A stretch of 64,000 bases of DNA from Primula veris (Eukaryota > Streptophyta > Magnoliopsida > Ericales > Primulaceae). A program made the position numbers and the translations under genes. Of this stretch, positions 1-11,258 are shown piece after piece. The notes beneath the pieces are model-generated. The model ran no database searches. It saw nothing but the letters and a program-made list of their open reading frames with translations, and was not told the DNA's origin. Positions within the stretch are counted from its first letter, which is position 1, and every line of letters begins with the position of its first letter. The stretch is from NCBI GenBank assembly GCA_963682055.1, contig OY821745.1, forward strand, positions 4,285,501 to 4,349,500. The letters run 5' to 3'.

Positions 1-572
1 AACTAGCTCATTCTTTTCCAAATTTGTAATACAAATATAGTAAACCAGACATATTTCATCATTTTCCTACCATTGATTAATTGCTGACAGGCAAACATAA
101 ATTTCCTAACATATAACTTCATCTACGTCTCTCATGACATATAACTTCAACTATGTCTCTCATAACTCCATAAATGTTCCCTTGACACTGAATAAAGGTG
201 ACAAATTGCCTGAAGGAGTAAAAAGAAATATTATTGGCAAGAAATTGCCGATTAGCATATGGTAGAAAGCAGGCAATAGGCATAAATAAGCCAAAGAAAA
301 TGAGGAAGATAATAGGAAAACTGGGTTCGAGTCTTATTGAGGGGTGGGTAGGTGTGAAAGCCCTTTGATCCTCTTTAATAAGATTTAAAAAGAAATAAAT
401 AATAGAAGTACTACAGCGTTACTTCTAACTGCCACTTTAAATCTAACACTAGGAAAAGGTCCTATTCTTATAAGTCATAACTCAACTTAAAAATACAAAA
501 GGAGGCAATAACAATCAACTCCTAGTAGCTCAACTCATAATGATATGGAAAAAAATGTTTATTATAACATAC

Positions 573-3500
573 CTGCAAAGATGGTGGCTTCAGTTGCGTT
601 CTCAGATCTCGTACAGCAGACTAAAAAGAAGAGCACAAATTTAGGAAGATTTTGAAAAGATGCGTGTACCAAATTAGAAATGTAGTCATCAGACTTGGGA
701 CATTCTCTTTGCAAAGAAACAGATAGGGGGAAAACAAAAAGTTCACCAATTTCATATTTTCTGTCAATTTCTCTGCATCCAGTACTACGTGTTAAAATGG
801 TCTAAAAAGGCCTCAATACGTCATCTTGTTTCATAAGTGTTTTTATCTGGTCTTCTTGAAAACTTCTCGGCACAAAAAAATGAATCATTTTAGGATGCCC
901 ATCTAACAGAATTCGTTAAAAATCCAATTCAACTAGGATGTGAATTCAGCTTATTATAAGAGAATTTTAAGTTTACTCGCTTATTCAAATAATTCCTTTT
1001 CATCATTATATATTATCTAATAGAAGAAATGGAAAAGCGAAATCACCTTCAGCTGTGCGATTTCTTGTTCTCGTTTTGCAAAGGTTACAATAAACGCAGC
1101 TTCCTTTTTCTTTGCCTTCTCTAACTAACAAGGTAAGGTGAAAGCAATATCAATACACACTCCATGATGAAAGCAATATAAAAAAAAGTCAAACAACAAA
1201 TTGCAAACCTGCTCTTTCAACGACTCATCAGAGGACTTCAAGCTTTGAAGATAAACGAGTACTGCCTTTGGTTCTAAATTACGAATAGACCAATTAACAT
1301 ACAGCTCGTAAAGGGGAAAAAAACATAGATCAAGATATATATCATTACAACCAGAAAGAGATGCTAACCAGGGGTTGTCCCTGCCGTGATGAAGGACTCT
1401 GTCTGAAATGAATTGTGCCATTTTTGGATTTCGGCTTTTGCAGCTTCAAGCTCCATCTAAAACAAGATTATTAAAGTCTTTCAGCCCCTACATGGATATG
1501 CCGAAAAACTACATATTTTTGGAAGTATAAACCCAAATTACATGCTAAACACAACAATTACTGAGCCATAACAATGTGGTGTAGGTTAACAACATCAAAA
1601 TGAGTTACATTAGGGGATAATCTATCTCAATGCTAGAGCCCGAGCCTTTGGAATATTACGACTTCACTATTCAGTGTGATGATGTTCCAAATTTTAATAT
1701 ACACGAACTCATTTAACTAGTGGCGCTCTTGAAGTTTCATGTAAAAGAGACATCAATTACAACAAATGCATGGAAGGACGGAATGAGGACAAATTCAAGC
1801 CACATAAAGCAATATGGTAAGACATAAATAAGAAACTTGTACAGAAGTTCCAACAGATCAACAAACACAAAAGCTCGGTTTATATTTACAAGCAAGAAGG
1901 TGAATTAACTTTATTTATGCATGTCACGCTCAGTCAAGCATTGTTAAAAAAAAAAATGCAATAAGTGTACAATAAAACGACTAACTAAAACTAGATATTG
2001 ATACTCACTTGACAAGTCGCAAGGGAGTCCTTGCAGGTTTGGAGGCTGCAAAACAAAAGTAACATAAACAAAAAGCATTAAGCGACAAAAGCTGGCACCA
2101 AAACAAACGGAAAATCCTGAGGCAGATTAAAAAGGTAATGTGTATACGATGCGGCACATATATTTATATATATAACCTCTCACGAAGAGACAAAATCATC
2201 CCAGTTGCCACACCAGGTGCAGTTTCTTCTACTTTGACATTGGCCTATATGTGTAAGGAAAACAATATAATTGACTTAGTTCCAAACGCTCTCAAGCATT
2301 TTCTCCTTAATAGGCAAAGTTAGGAATGTAAATTTTAATTTTTATACAGACAATTAGATATAAAACATGAACATAACTAGAAGTGCCTGCTGGGATAATA
2401 TTTGAAGATTACCTTCTTTGAACCAAAAATATCATCTTCGTCATCCTCAAGATCTCCAAAGCTTCTTTTATTGCCTTACATCACATTCAATGATAAATTA
2501 GAAAAAAAATACATACAGAAACGATCCCTTCACAAACAGAAAGTTTACTATTAAACGAAATTATTCAGTGTAACTTGAGTATTGCTGGATCGCCTTTCTA
2601 TGGGTTTAATACTTTGATTCCTAGAAGATCAATAATTTACACTACTAATTAAATATTTCATGTGCTCCTTGTCTAATTTAAAACAGAATGTATGTCGTTT
2701 TTATCGAATAACAATTGAAATGATTGACAAACGTTATAAAAATATTAGCCCACGAAGTACTAGTCTTGTTTAGTTTAATTTTAATATAGACGATTTAGTC
2801 TTGATTTCTCCATGCATAAAGTTAGTGATATAATGACATGATTCCTTTTTCTTGTTCAGAAAATACTTCTTGCAAGCACATACATATCAAGTATTCATCT
2901 TTTTAGCATCTACTTTCCATTGCAATAAAACTTTTGTATCTAAACTTAAAGGCAAAACAGAAGCTCAACTTAAAATCTTAAAACTGAAATTTAGAATTGG
3001 AAACAACACCAAACATGTCACCATTCAGTTGTTCATTGGCCTTGACTAAACTATAATAGATAGATAGAAGAGAAAATGATGAAAAGATACACATAAGTGG
3101 TACTTAATTATCAAAAGGTACATATGTCAAAACACTTCTAAAGATTAGTACAGATGCTACATGATGCTAAACATTTTTACTCTTTGCCTTCAACTTTGAT
3201 GCTGCATGATGCTACATTATATGTACCAATTCATAATTAAGATTTGAGAATTTGGGTTTTTGGGCATTAAGTACGTTTTTATGTTCTAATCAATGATTCT
3301 CCCTGTAGAAGGTTCTGTTTTTTTTGGAATTTGATCACCACTACATGTTTTATAATTTCGATTTCATTGCAACAATAACCGAACACTTGGGGAAATTGGC
3401 AATGTGACCAAAGGATCTAAGGTTGTTTGCTGGAGCTAACTACACGATATTGAAAATAACTATAGCTAAAATGTATAAATTAGCACACACAAAAAATCAA

Positions 3501-4869
3501 ACTTTATGACATTTGACAAGTGACAAGTGATAGTCACATCATCACATCTATTCCATGCTCTATATTCAACACCAAAAACCAAAACTGAAATTGGATCTAG
3601 AATCTGAAACAGAATTTTAAACTCGGCAATGTCACTCGTGGCTACATATGAAGCACAAGCGGAATTAAGATATGCCATTACAGGAAGCCTCAAAGAGGTC
3701 CATAGTTGATAAGCGTTGAATAAATTAATGGGTGCGGTCAAAAAAAGGACTAACAGCTACTATGACACACAGATATAAAGTTAGTCCCTACTACAATGAC
3801 AGAAGACATGAAATTGTCCAAACATATTCTGAAGGATCTAATAGGATTAAATCTCAAAGATGTTCAAAACGTTTATTGGAGTTGCTAGAGTAGCGTGTAC
3901 GAACAAAAGAAGATCAAAAGCTACTAACAAACAAGTAGTCAGATATAAGGATTTGGTCCTTTTGACAATTGATCACCAAATGTATATCATGATTTCATTT
4001 TTAATACAATAACCAAAAGCTAAAATAATTAATAAGAAAAAAACCAATGCCATCAAGGTATCATTAGTTCTTATAAGTTCATACTACAATGACACAAAAC
4101 ACGAACTAGGCGGTGTATCTCCTAAAGGATTTTAGCAAATTAAACCTCAAAGCTGACTACACCGATATCTCGAATACAAAAAATTATAGCCACTAAAGAC
4201 ATTGACATAATGTTATCGTCTTTCGAACAATAGATCACCACAAGCATCATCAGATTCACCACCATAGGTAAAAACCGGAGCAAAATTAAAGAATAGTTAT
4301 TAGTTACACCACCAAACAAGCCTGTAAATTCCAGTAGTCTAACTACAAGTCTACTCGAGGCGAATCAAGTTGATTCAATTATGCTGTATAACTGAGTCGA
4401 CGATACCGACAAATCCAGTTCAAATAATCCAATACAAATAAAAACCTAAAGTTACTAATAAATGCATAGAGATATAAAGATCTTATCTTTTTGGCCATTG
4501 CTAAAGGCCATTAATCACCGCTAATAAAAGCGAAAACCGAAACAAAATATTGACAATTGCATAGTTATCAAACAACCCCTTAATGCTTATCACTTATAAA
4601 CACATCTAAACAATCAATAATTCACCAAAATAAAATTAAACCTCTAAATTTTTAAAAAAATTATAATATAAGGATTAATTTATAATTACTTGAAATTCTG
4701 CCCTTTTGTCCTCCGGAAAAATCTCCTCCAAAATCATCATCCTGTATTTTTTTGGAAAAAAAGAGTTATCAAAAGCAAAAAAAAAAAACGTATAATGTAA
4801 ATTCGTTAAAACCCAATAAAGAGGGGTTAAAAGGGTACTTACATCTTCGATATTAGCGTTTGTCGCCAT
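573..4869 (-). CDS. FIP37: FIP37/WTAP-like m6A methyltransferase complex subunit (5' part, nine exons; 3' end outside window)
   Basis: Nine exons on the minus strand join without a stop: 4843-4869, 4690-4741, 2413-2474, 2177-2244, 2009-2045, 1369-1456, 1209-1273, 1047-1124 and 573-620. All have GT-AG borders and compatible phases, giving 175 residues. Key stretches are DDDFGG near the start, SFGDLEDDEDDIFGS at about residue 30, GMILSLRE, then a Lys/Glu-rich coiled coil with EIQKW, YLQSLKSSDESLKEQ and FAKREQEIAQLK, ending at AVRDLRTQLKPPSLQ. Order and motifs match the N-terminal half of plant FIP37, the WTAP homologue that scaffolds the MTA/MTB m6A writer in nuclear speckles (known for the family). 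The remaining C-terminal coiled coil would lie left of base 1; I find no further exon in 1-572. The intron between exons 2 and 3 is large (about 2.2 kb). The ATG at 4869 is the first codon of the short first exon, about 55 bases downstream of a TATA run. Confidence 0.9.
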
Positions 4870-4919
4870 TGAATTAATGAAATTTTAAACCCTAGATATT
4901 ATATTTTCTCTCTACAATT

Positions 4920-4932
4920 GGTATATATATAG
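4920..4932 (-). promoter_or_regulatory. TATA box of the FIP37-like gene
   Basis: Read on the minus strand, a CT-rich stretch is followed by TATATATATAC about 50-60 bases upstream of the ATG at 4869. Position and composition suit a core promoter with a short leader. It could also be just a dinucleotide repeat. Confidence 0.45.
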
Positions 4933-5040
4933 AGAGAGAGAGGTGAAAAAGAAAATAGGATAAATATTACTACAGGGCATGTGTAGTTGTAAATCAAATT
5001 GGACATTTTTAATTTTATTTTATTTTATTTTTTTTAAAAA

Positions 5041-5273
5041 CTCCTTAAATCATATTTTATTAATGTAAATTTTTACGGTTTCAGAAGGACAACACCAATA
5101 TATGTCTTGTTTTTTTTTTCGAGAAGTATAATGACATGTTTTGAAAATTATGATAAAATTTAAAAATTCAAAACATGTCATTATACATCTCGGAAAAAAT
5201 AAAAATAAGACGTATATTTGTGTTGTCGTCGTGAAACTATGGAGATTTGCATTAATAAAATATTGATTTGGAG
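5041..5273. mobile_element. Foldback MITE (about 233 bp)
   Basis: The two halves are inverted copies: CTCCTTAAATCATATTTTAT at the left end corresponds to the complement of the right end (CTCCAAATCAATATTTTATT). The pairing continues to a centre near 5160 through the shared segment ATAATGACATGTTTTGAA. There is no coding capacity. It lies just upstream of the FIP37-like promoter. No clear target duplication was found. Confidence 0.7.
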
Positions 5274-5360
5274 CGTTTTTGTAAAAAAATATTCAAGTTG
5301 AGGTCTAATTTGATATCTATATAACCTTCCATTGTTATTTAGAACCACTGAATTTTACAA

Positions 5361-5621
5361 ATTGATTTATTAGATCCTGGTGGTTTTAAAAATCCAGGTT
5401 ATTTTGTCAACCAAAAATAATGTCAAGCAAACTAAAATATATTAAAACGGAGTATAGTTATTCGGAAATTCGTTTTTTCCTAAAGAAGTTTTTTGTTTCA
5501 AGATTATCATTTCCTATTTTTATTATTGATTCAAGTGTAAATTTTCAAACATTTTAATTTTCTTTTTACATTTTTCCTTTTGCGTTTCTGGGATTTCGTG
5601 CTTGAGAACTATGTAACGGAG
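5361..5621. repeat. Dispersed repeat, copy 1 left part
   Basis: This stretch aligns with 38637-38930. Shared landmarks are TGATTTATTAGA followed by GGTTTTAAAAA, then a T-rich tract, then GAGAAC(T/C)ATGTTAC. The second part of the same repeat lies at 7771-7950, so this copy is split by about 2.15 kb relative to the other copy. The class of the repeat is not recognised. Confidence 0.55.
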
Positions 5622-6034
5622 ACTTAATTAAAAGAGTGCAACAGAACATTTGGCAAAATATTTATTCAGGATTCAGAGGAAAATATTTTTCGTAGAAATA
5701 AGTTTTTTGAAAATTGTTTTCCCTCTATTCGTTTATAAAGTGTTCGATAGTACGTACATCTTTCATGAAAATTTCTTGACTAAGGCACATATGATATCGA
5801 TCGTATTAGTGAAAAATGTGCTTTTAAAAAGCAATGCGAAAAAAGTTTGTTTAAAATAAGTAGTAACGTAATGTTTGGCACCACCTTAGTATTTTTACCA
5901 ATAAGTGACTTATATTTATTTTGTTGACAAGTCATTTTTCACTTATTTTAACTTGTCGGTTAACTTAGAAATATACAAAATAGTTTAATTAGAAATTTTA
6001 ACTTCCGTGATTTTTATGTGAAGACAGTAAGAAT

Positions 6035-6656
6035 AATCTTTTAATTTTTCGGTGGTTTTTAATACTCCATTTAACTGATAATTAACATATATCTCATTAT
6101 TTGTTAGTGCAATTTTTCTATATCCAATAATCTCCATTTAACTGATAAGTAACATGTATACAAAAATTGCATTAACAAATAATGAGATATATGTTACTTA
6201 GAGCATGGACAATAGTTATGTTAATTTTAACAATATTAACTTTGACACATCATCATTTAATTGCACGTTAAATGACACATGTAACTTAAATTTAACATTC
6301 ACATTAGTGTATTAACTTAACAAAGTTATCTAATTTTAATTAAAATTAATTATTAATTGAAATCTCATTAATTAGTCATTTTGTAAACCCCCATTAATAT
6401 AGGAACTAAACTGTGAGTATTTGAAATATAGTTCATGTTTTAATTAATTGTATTTTGCCACATAATTCATTAACAACGTTAAGAACATTGTTATATTTAA
6501 CAACTTTTTTAACATCTATAAAGATAACACATGATTTAACATAACTAATGGAGACAAAAAAATGCATTGTTAGCTAAGTATTTTAGTTAACAATAGAGAT
6601 AACATGCTTTTATCAATTAAATGGAGTATTAAAAACCACCGAAAAAACAAAAGATT
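6035..6656. mobile_element. Foldback MITE (about 210 bp) split by a nested MITE
   Basis: The left arm contains TCGGTGGTTTTTAATACTCC followed by ATTTAACTGATA. The right arm (6612-6656) is its inverted complement. The inner arms, around 6083-6120 and 6155-6200, also pair through AAATAATGAGATATATGTTA. With 6201-6609 and one copy of TTA removed, the arms join into a continuous hairpin, so the inner element inserted later. Confidence 0.7.
6201..6609. mobile_element. Tourist/PIF-Harbinger-like MITE nested in a foldback element
   Basis: The 409-bp element starts GAGCATGGACAATAGTTATG and ends with a related inverted terminus (GCATGTTATC...TATTGTTAAC as complement). It is flanked by TTA on both sides (6198-6200 and 6610-6612). 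A 3-bp TWA target duplication is typical of the PIF/Harbinger superfamily. An inverted relative lies at 63293-63872. No ORF. Confidence 0.65.
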
Positions 6657-7770
6657 TCATAGAAATGTAAGCTGTTGAGTTATGCAACACTTACGAAGAC
6701 GGTAACCAAATGATTTTAAAGCCTTCATAATCGTTTTCTTTGCATATCTCGTAGATAAATTGCCTTTAAAGCTCGCAAACCGCCTTAATTGCAGTTATAA
6801 AAAAATGTATTTAATTAGTTTTTTCAAGGCGGTTGGTTACCTTCCTAAAAGCTTTCACAACGTAGTTATTCTGGATGGTTAACAAACTGCTCTTTCAACC
6901 GTCTTATTTTGATAAGGTTTTCAAGCGTTTTAATGGACTTATTTTTACTGTAGCGAGAATATTAAGAGAAATACAAACAAGTGTTATTTTTTTTAAAGTA
7001 TCACATTTTGTATTCATGAATCATGACAACATTTCTCTTGTCTTGAACTTGATTTCTATGTTCATGGATTATGGCCGGTCGATGTTATTGAAAAAGGTTT
7101 TCACAAGTTTGATGGTTTCACTTTAGACCATCGGTGACTCTGATCTTGAAATATATGTAAGTTTACCCATGTACAACTTGAGTACACATACCCTTTCTCC
7201 TTTATATATAGGAATTTATGAATCTTATGTATTAGTTTTTGGTTGATTCTATTTAGTTATAATTCTTTACTTTCGATATCGGATTTGCATATGGATATCA
7301 ATCAACATTGAAACGTGTTTCGCTTTCTAGTGATCGAACCGAAAAAAAATGTATATTTAATTTACTCCAAAATCTCAAATATATAAATGTAGTTTACTAC
7401 TGAAATTGATAACTACGAATGAGTGCCGGGTACGATTCCATCTTAGTTCATACCCAATTTTTTACCTAAAAGAAAAATATATTGCACCGAAGTTGTCAAT
7501 ACTGAATAGTGTAGAGATAAAAGTGGTAAGCTAAGCACTTATATAAATCAATAAATCATGCAGATTAAGTGATTTTATTGAGAAAGGTTTGCATGGTATT
7601 CCCACTATTTAGGCCAACTCATAAGCAAAAGTTTGATGAGTTTTAAACATTGAATGGTAAACAGAAAGTTATTTTAGCAAAACAATTATCTAAAAATGTG
7701 AAAGGAACATAAGAGAAAAACGTGATGACACACCTAATTTTTTATAGATCGAGCGATGATATATAGTTGG

Positions 7771-7950
7771 ATAGCCTTCTTGAATTCAAATACGTAAACA
7801 ATATTCATGTTTTTTTGTAGTTTTTGAGCCGTTTAAATCTCACCGTTATAAAGTTATAGCATTGTACTGTAATGTGCTCGTGTATATCTTCGCTTTGCAG
7901 AGTAGGTTGTGGATGTAAATTTCATTTTTCTCACCGAAAGAACGACTGCC
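7771..7950. repeat. Dispersed repeat, copy 1 right part
   Basis: It aligns with 38930-39110: AGCCTTC(T/C)TGAATTCAAA, then TTTTTGAGCCGTT, ATCTCAC and GGTTGTGGATG are shared. The two parts of copy 1 (5361-5621 and 7771-7950) are contiguous in copy 2. The 5,622-7,770 interval therefore is an insertion here or a deletion there. Apart from the MITEs listed I see nothing recognisable in it. Confidence 0.5.
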
Positions 7951-8213
7951 AAAATGCATTACAAGGAATATTATGCACATGTTATTTAAACTTGACACAT
8001 AAAAGATTATGGAAACTCAGTTAATTTGAACCAAGTAGAGAAAAGAAACATACAAGTCTTTTAAAAAGGCAAGCGATCATAAGATTTCTAATTCAGGCAT
8101 GATCTATACTTTCAGAACTTGCTTGTGTTTATAAAGACAGAACTAGACCTTTTTCTCAAAAGTTAGGTTTCATCAACGACAATTAAATTCTCCGAATTGA
8201 CTCTTACTACAAG

Positions 8214-8323
8214 TTTTTTTTTCTTTTACTTTTCTTTAAATAAATTGGTGGGAAAATACCCACTATTTCATTAATAATATAATAATGAATGGTCGAAACG
8301 ATCTTATTACAGCAGAAACTATG
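8214..8323 (-). mobile_element. Short retro-insertion (3' end of a non-LTR element, minus strand)
   Basis: A poly(T) tract (poly(A) on the minus strand) opens a 110-bp segment flanked by the direct repeat ACTACAAG at 8206-8213 and 8324-8331. The sequence after the T tract (ACCCACTATTTCATTAATAATA) resembles the A-rich 3' ends of plant LINEs read backwards. The duplication is only 8 bp, so a chance match is possible. Confidence 0.45.
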
Positions 8324-8781
8324 ACTACAAGATGATAAGTAATTTTGTCGTACAATTATCGAGACTTGTGGTGGCTTATAATCAAATTATCGTTACTATT
8401 TCCCTCAAACTTTTAAGACAAATATGCATACAATATCATTTGCTAATGTCATAGTTTTTTCTTTCAAGGCATACTTCCAATTGTTCCAAGTTAGTCAAAA
8501 AGTAAATCGAAAACTTTAACTATGTACTTGTAATTTTGGTGTCACAGTTTGTGATGCTAGTTACTATTTTATTTCCATTAATCAATAAAAATGTGGGTTT
8601 CACCCCCACACTTTATATATAAAAAAATAACTATATACCTAACGCAACCCTGTGGTAGTGTAACTTCCATTATTAACGCCTAAATTAGAAGTTATATGGT
8701 ACTAGTAATTAACTATTCAATTCAATCACCTAAGCCCTAGAGGCAAAAGTAATTAACTACATAGTATAAATTAATGCATTA

Positions 8782-8974
8782 TACTACAAAAAAATACTCA
8801 AATAGCGACGGGATTAGTGACGGTATTTTTTGTTACGAGCTTATTAGCGACGGTTTTTGTGACGGCTTTGTAACAGTTTAGTCAATTTGTGACAGCTTTG
8901 TGACAGCTTTTTAAATTAACGACAGGTTTATGACAGCTTTTGACTCTAATTAAATCAAACATTATTTTGTAGTA
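8782..8974. mobile_element. Small terminal-inverted-repeat element, CACTA-like
   Basis: The termini TACTACAAAA and TTTTGTAGTA are inverted. Inside are repeated GCGACGG and TGTGACAGCTTT motifs, as in the subterminal regions of CACTA-type elements. At 193 bp it is non-coding. The first base differs from the usual CACTA terminus, so the family placement is tentative. Confidence 0.5.
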
Positions 8975-10676
8975 TAAGAAGCATCTTAGAAGTTCTATAG
9001 TAGTACCGAATAATTTGTGCAATGACTAACCTTCATATTTCTTTGACTAAGAAAATTTATAAAAGTCCAAATTTAGCCATACCAACTATTGTAATATGTT
9101 CACCACATAGAGGTCCACAGTTCTTTCCACTATATATAAACACAAAAGAATTGGTAATATATAACTAAAATAAATATATCTTGGCCTTCCACAATCCAAA
9201 CCACCCCCATGGAAAATCTTACTTTCTTGAACACATGTTTCACGACTATTTAAAAAATAAAAAATCCTATCTATTACATATGGAGTTGTTTTTTACATTA
9301 TTAACAAATAAGTATAATTATTTAGAGCACGGGCATCAATTAGCCTAAACAACCACACTCTCTTATAAATAGGAGAAAATTTGTTAAAATTGTATCACAT
9401 TATCAGTTTCCATATATTGTTCCCTCAAATATAGAGAAATTCATCTCATTTTGTCAAATTCAAGTGAATGGATCGATCCCTTATAAATTAAAATAATATT
9501 TTCTCTTTCCCCTCTCTTCATCTTCTCTCTTAGATATATATTAAAAAATTAATGTGGGTTGAAAGTAAATTATTAAATAATATTTTAATGTTATAAGGGA
9601 AATGATAGAGTAATTGAAGTGAAAGTTGTATTATAATAACTTAAATAATATGATTATTATCCCGAATTTAAAGAAACTGATCGGTTAACTGATATGATAC
9701 TCATACCACTACTTGGCTACTTGCAGTCTATATTAGCACTAAGTAAAACAATTATATATTAGCATTCATAACCCAGACCATTCTTTTTGGAAGATATTAC
9801 CTGAAGGAAAAAAAAAAAAAGCTTATATTAAACCAAACGAGCAAACCTTGACAGCACAAGAAACTGACCAAGGCTTATAAAAGTTCAAACGACTAAAACA
9901 CAAGCTGTAAATTAAAATAGAAAGAAAACAGATTTCAAGAACTTATTTCTACATGGTACATTTCTGAAGTTCACAACTTGGGTATGTAACATATTGTTTA
10001 ACTCTCTTCCACAATAAGAGAAGTGAGTAATGTATTTGATCCCGGAACCCGGATCCAACCAAATTCCCATATCAACTGTCCAGAGCTTCACAACGGGTGT
10101 ACGTAGCCTTTAGGGATCACAACCGCCAAAAATTCCCTCTTAGCCTCAAATTTTCACATTTTCCTAATGTTCTAACCTCTCACGGAACCAATCATCATTA
10201 GATAATTTGTCTTTTTAATTACCTGCATATCGTGGTAGTCAGGTATTATATATATTAAGAAGAAAGCTTGAAAAACAGATTGGTTATGCTTGCTAATCTT
10301 GTTAAGAAAAGGCTAAACATGGTAAGCAAATTGGTTATGATTGCTTATCTTGTTAAGCAAAGTAAGCAAATTGGCTAGTTTACCTAGTAATCGTTCCCCT
10401 GCTTGAATGAATACATAATCATTCTCTCATTTAATAACCACAATAATACTAGTAACAAAAGACCCCATAGCACCTTTTCCACAGTTAAAATTTACTGGAG
10501 TTGCAATTTTAGAACCAGAAAGTAATTATTCAAGTAAATTTGGATAGCATATATTACTTGTAGTCTATGGTTAAACATCTAAACAAATTCTTCTTAGCAT
10601 TCAAAATCCAAAAAAATTACTATACAAATAATATAATCTTAATTATGATCTTATCTTAGCATCCATCACTACAAGA
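8975..10676. other. Gene-free AT-rich stretch with degenerate local repeats
   Basis: No convincing coding exon. A short tandem duplication with AAATTGGTTATG(C/A)TTGCT is at about 10279-10372. ACTTGCAGTCTA-type segments near 9719 and 10555, and an ATAACCCAGACCA segment near 9765, recur beyond the transposons (15590, 26690). A sequence beginning GAGCACGGGCATCAATTAG near 9325 may be a further degenerate MITE end. Confidence 0.4.
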
Positions 10677-10689
10677 AAAATGGGTTTTC

Positions 10690-10975
10690 GCAGCTTGGCT
10701 TTAGCAGCACAAAGGGAAATCAAGCTGCAAATTCAATTATTAGCAGCGTGCTTAAAATTAACGCGCTGCAGAATATATTAGTATAAAGTAACAGCAGCGT
10801 ACGGTGGTTGCGTGCTGCGATTAATACCTTTTACAGCGAGTAAAGTAAGCTGTAATATTTTTTTTTAATGGCGTGCTAATGCACGCTGTAAATAATTTTT
10901 TTACAGCGTATGTATTGCACGCTGCCAATAATAAATTTTAGCAGCGTGTGAAGTGCGCTGTCTATGTTATTTCTT
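10690..10975. repeat. Left subterminal repeats of the CACTA element
   Basis: About a dozen degenerate copies of (G)CAGCGTGC / GCACGCTG occur in both orientations within 290 bp of the terminus. In En/Spm-type elements such motifs bind the transposase-associated protein (family knowledge). Confidence 0.7.
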
Positions 10976-11147
10976 AATAACAGCAAACTAAAAATAAAAC
11001 GCTGAAATTATTGTAATTAAAACTGACCATGAATCACTATAAATCACATTATCATCATCGATTCACTCTCTCTCCTCAGCTAGGTTCTGTTCTTGCGAAT
11101 TAATATATACATACATACATACATAGTATATAGAGAAAGGCTAAGTA

Positions 11148-11258
11148 ATGGCGCATAGGTTTCTGGGAGACGTAGAGAAAGAAGGGTGGAGAGATCCGAT
11201 TTCCCAATCATTTGTCAGTCTTGTCTCGGTGATAATCCGATTACTGTATTCGTATGGT
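11148..11258 (+). pseudogene. Captured first exon of an SLT11/RBM22-like splicing factor (frameshifted)
   Basis: The ATG at 11148 begins MAHRFLGD, then EGW. From 11189 a different frame reads ERSDFPIICQSCLGDNP. Together these match the highly conserved N-terminus of the plant SLT11/ECM2/RBM22 family (zinc-finger CCCH, spliceosome NTC-related). The two frames join if one G is restored near 11187-11190, so a single-base deletion broke the frame. The CXXC pair (CQSC) of the zinc finger is present. Homology ends about 11235; the rest of the gene is absent. The CT-rich, leader-like sequence upstream (11040-11147) may also be captured. It lies inside the CACTA element and its parent gene is not in this window. 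Confidence 0.75.

Noticed and set aside
320..345. tRNA-like B box (GGGTTCGAGTC)
   Set aside because: No A box at the right distance and no cloverleaf; at most a SINE scrap.
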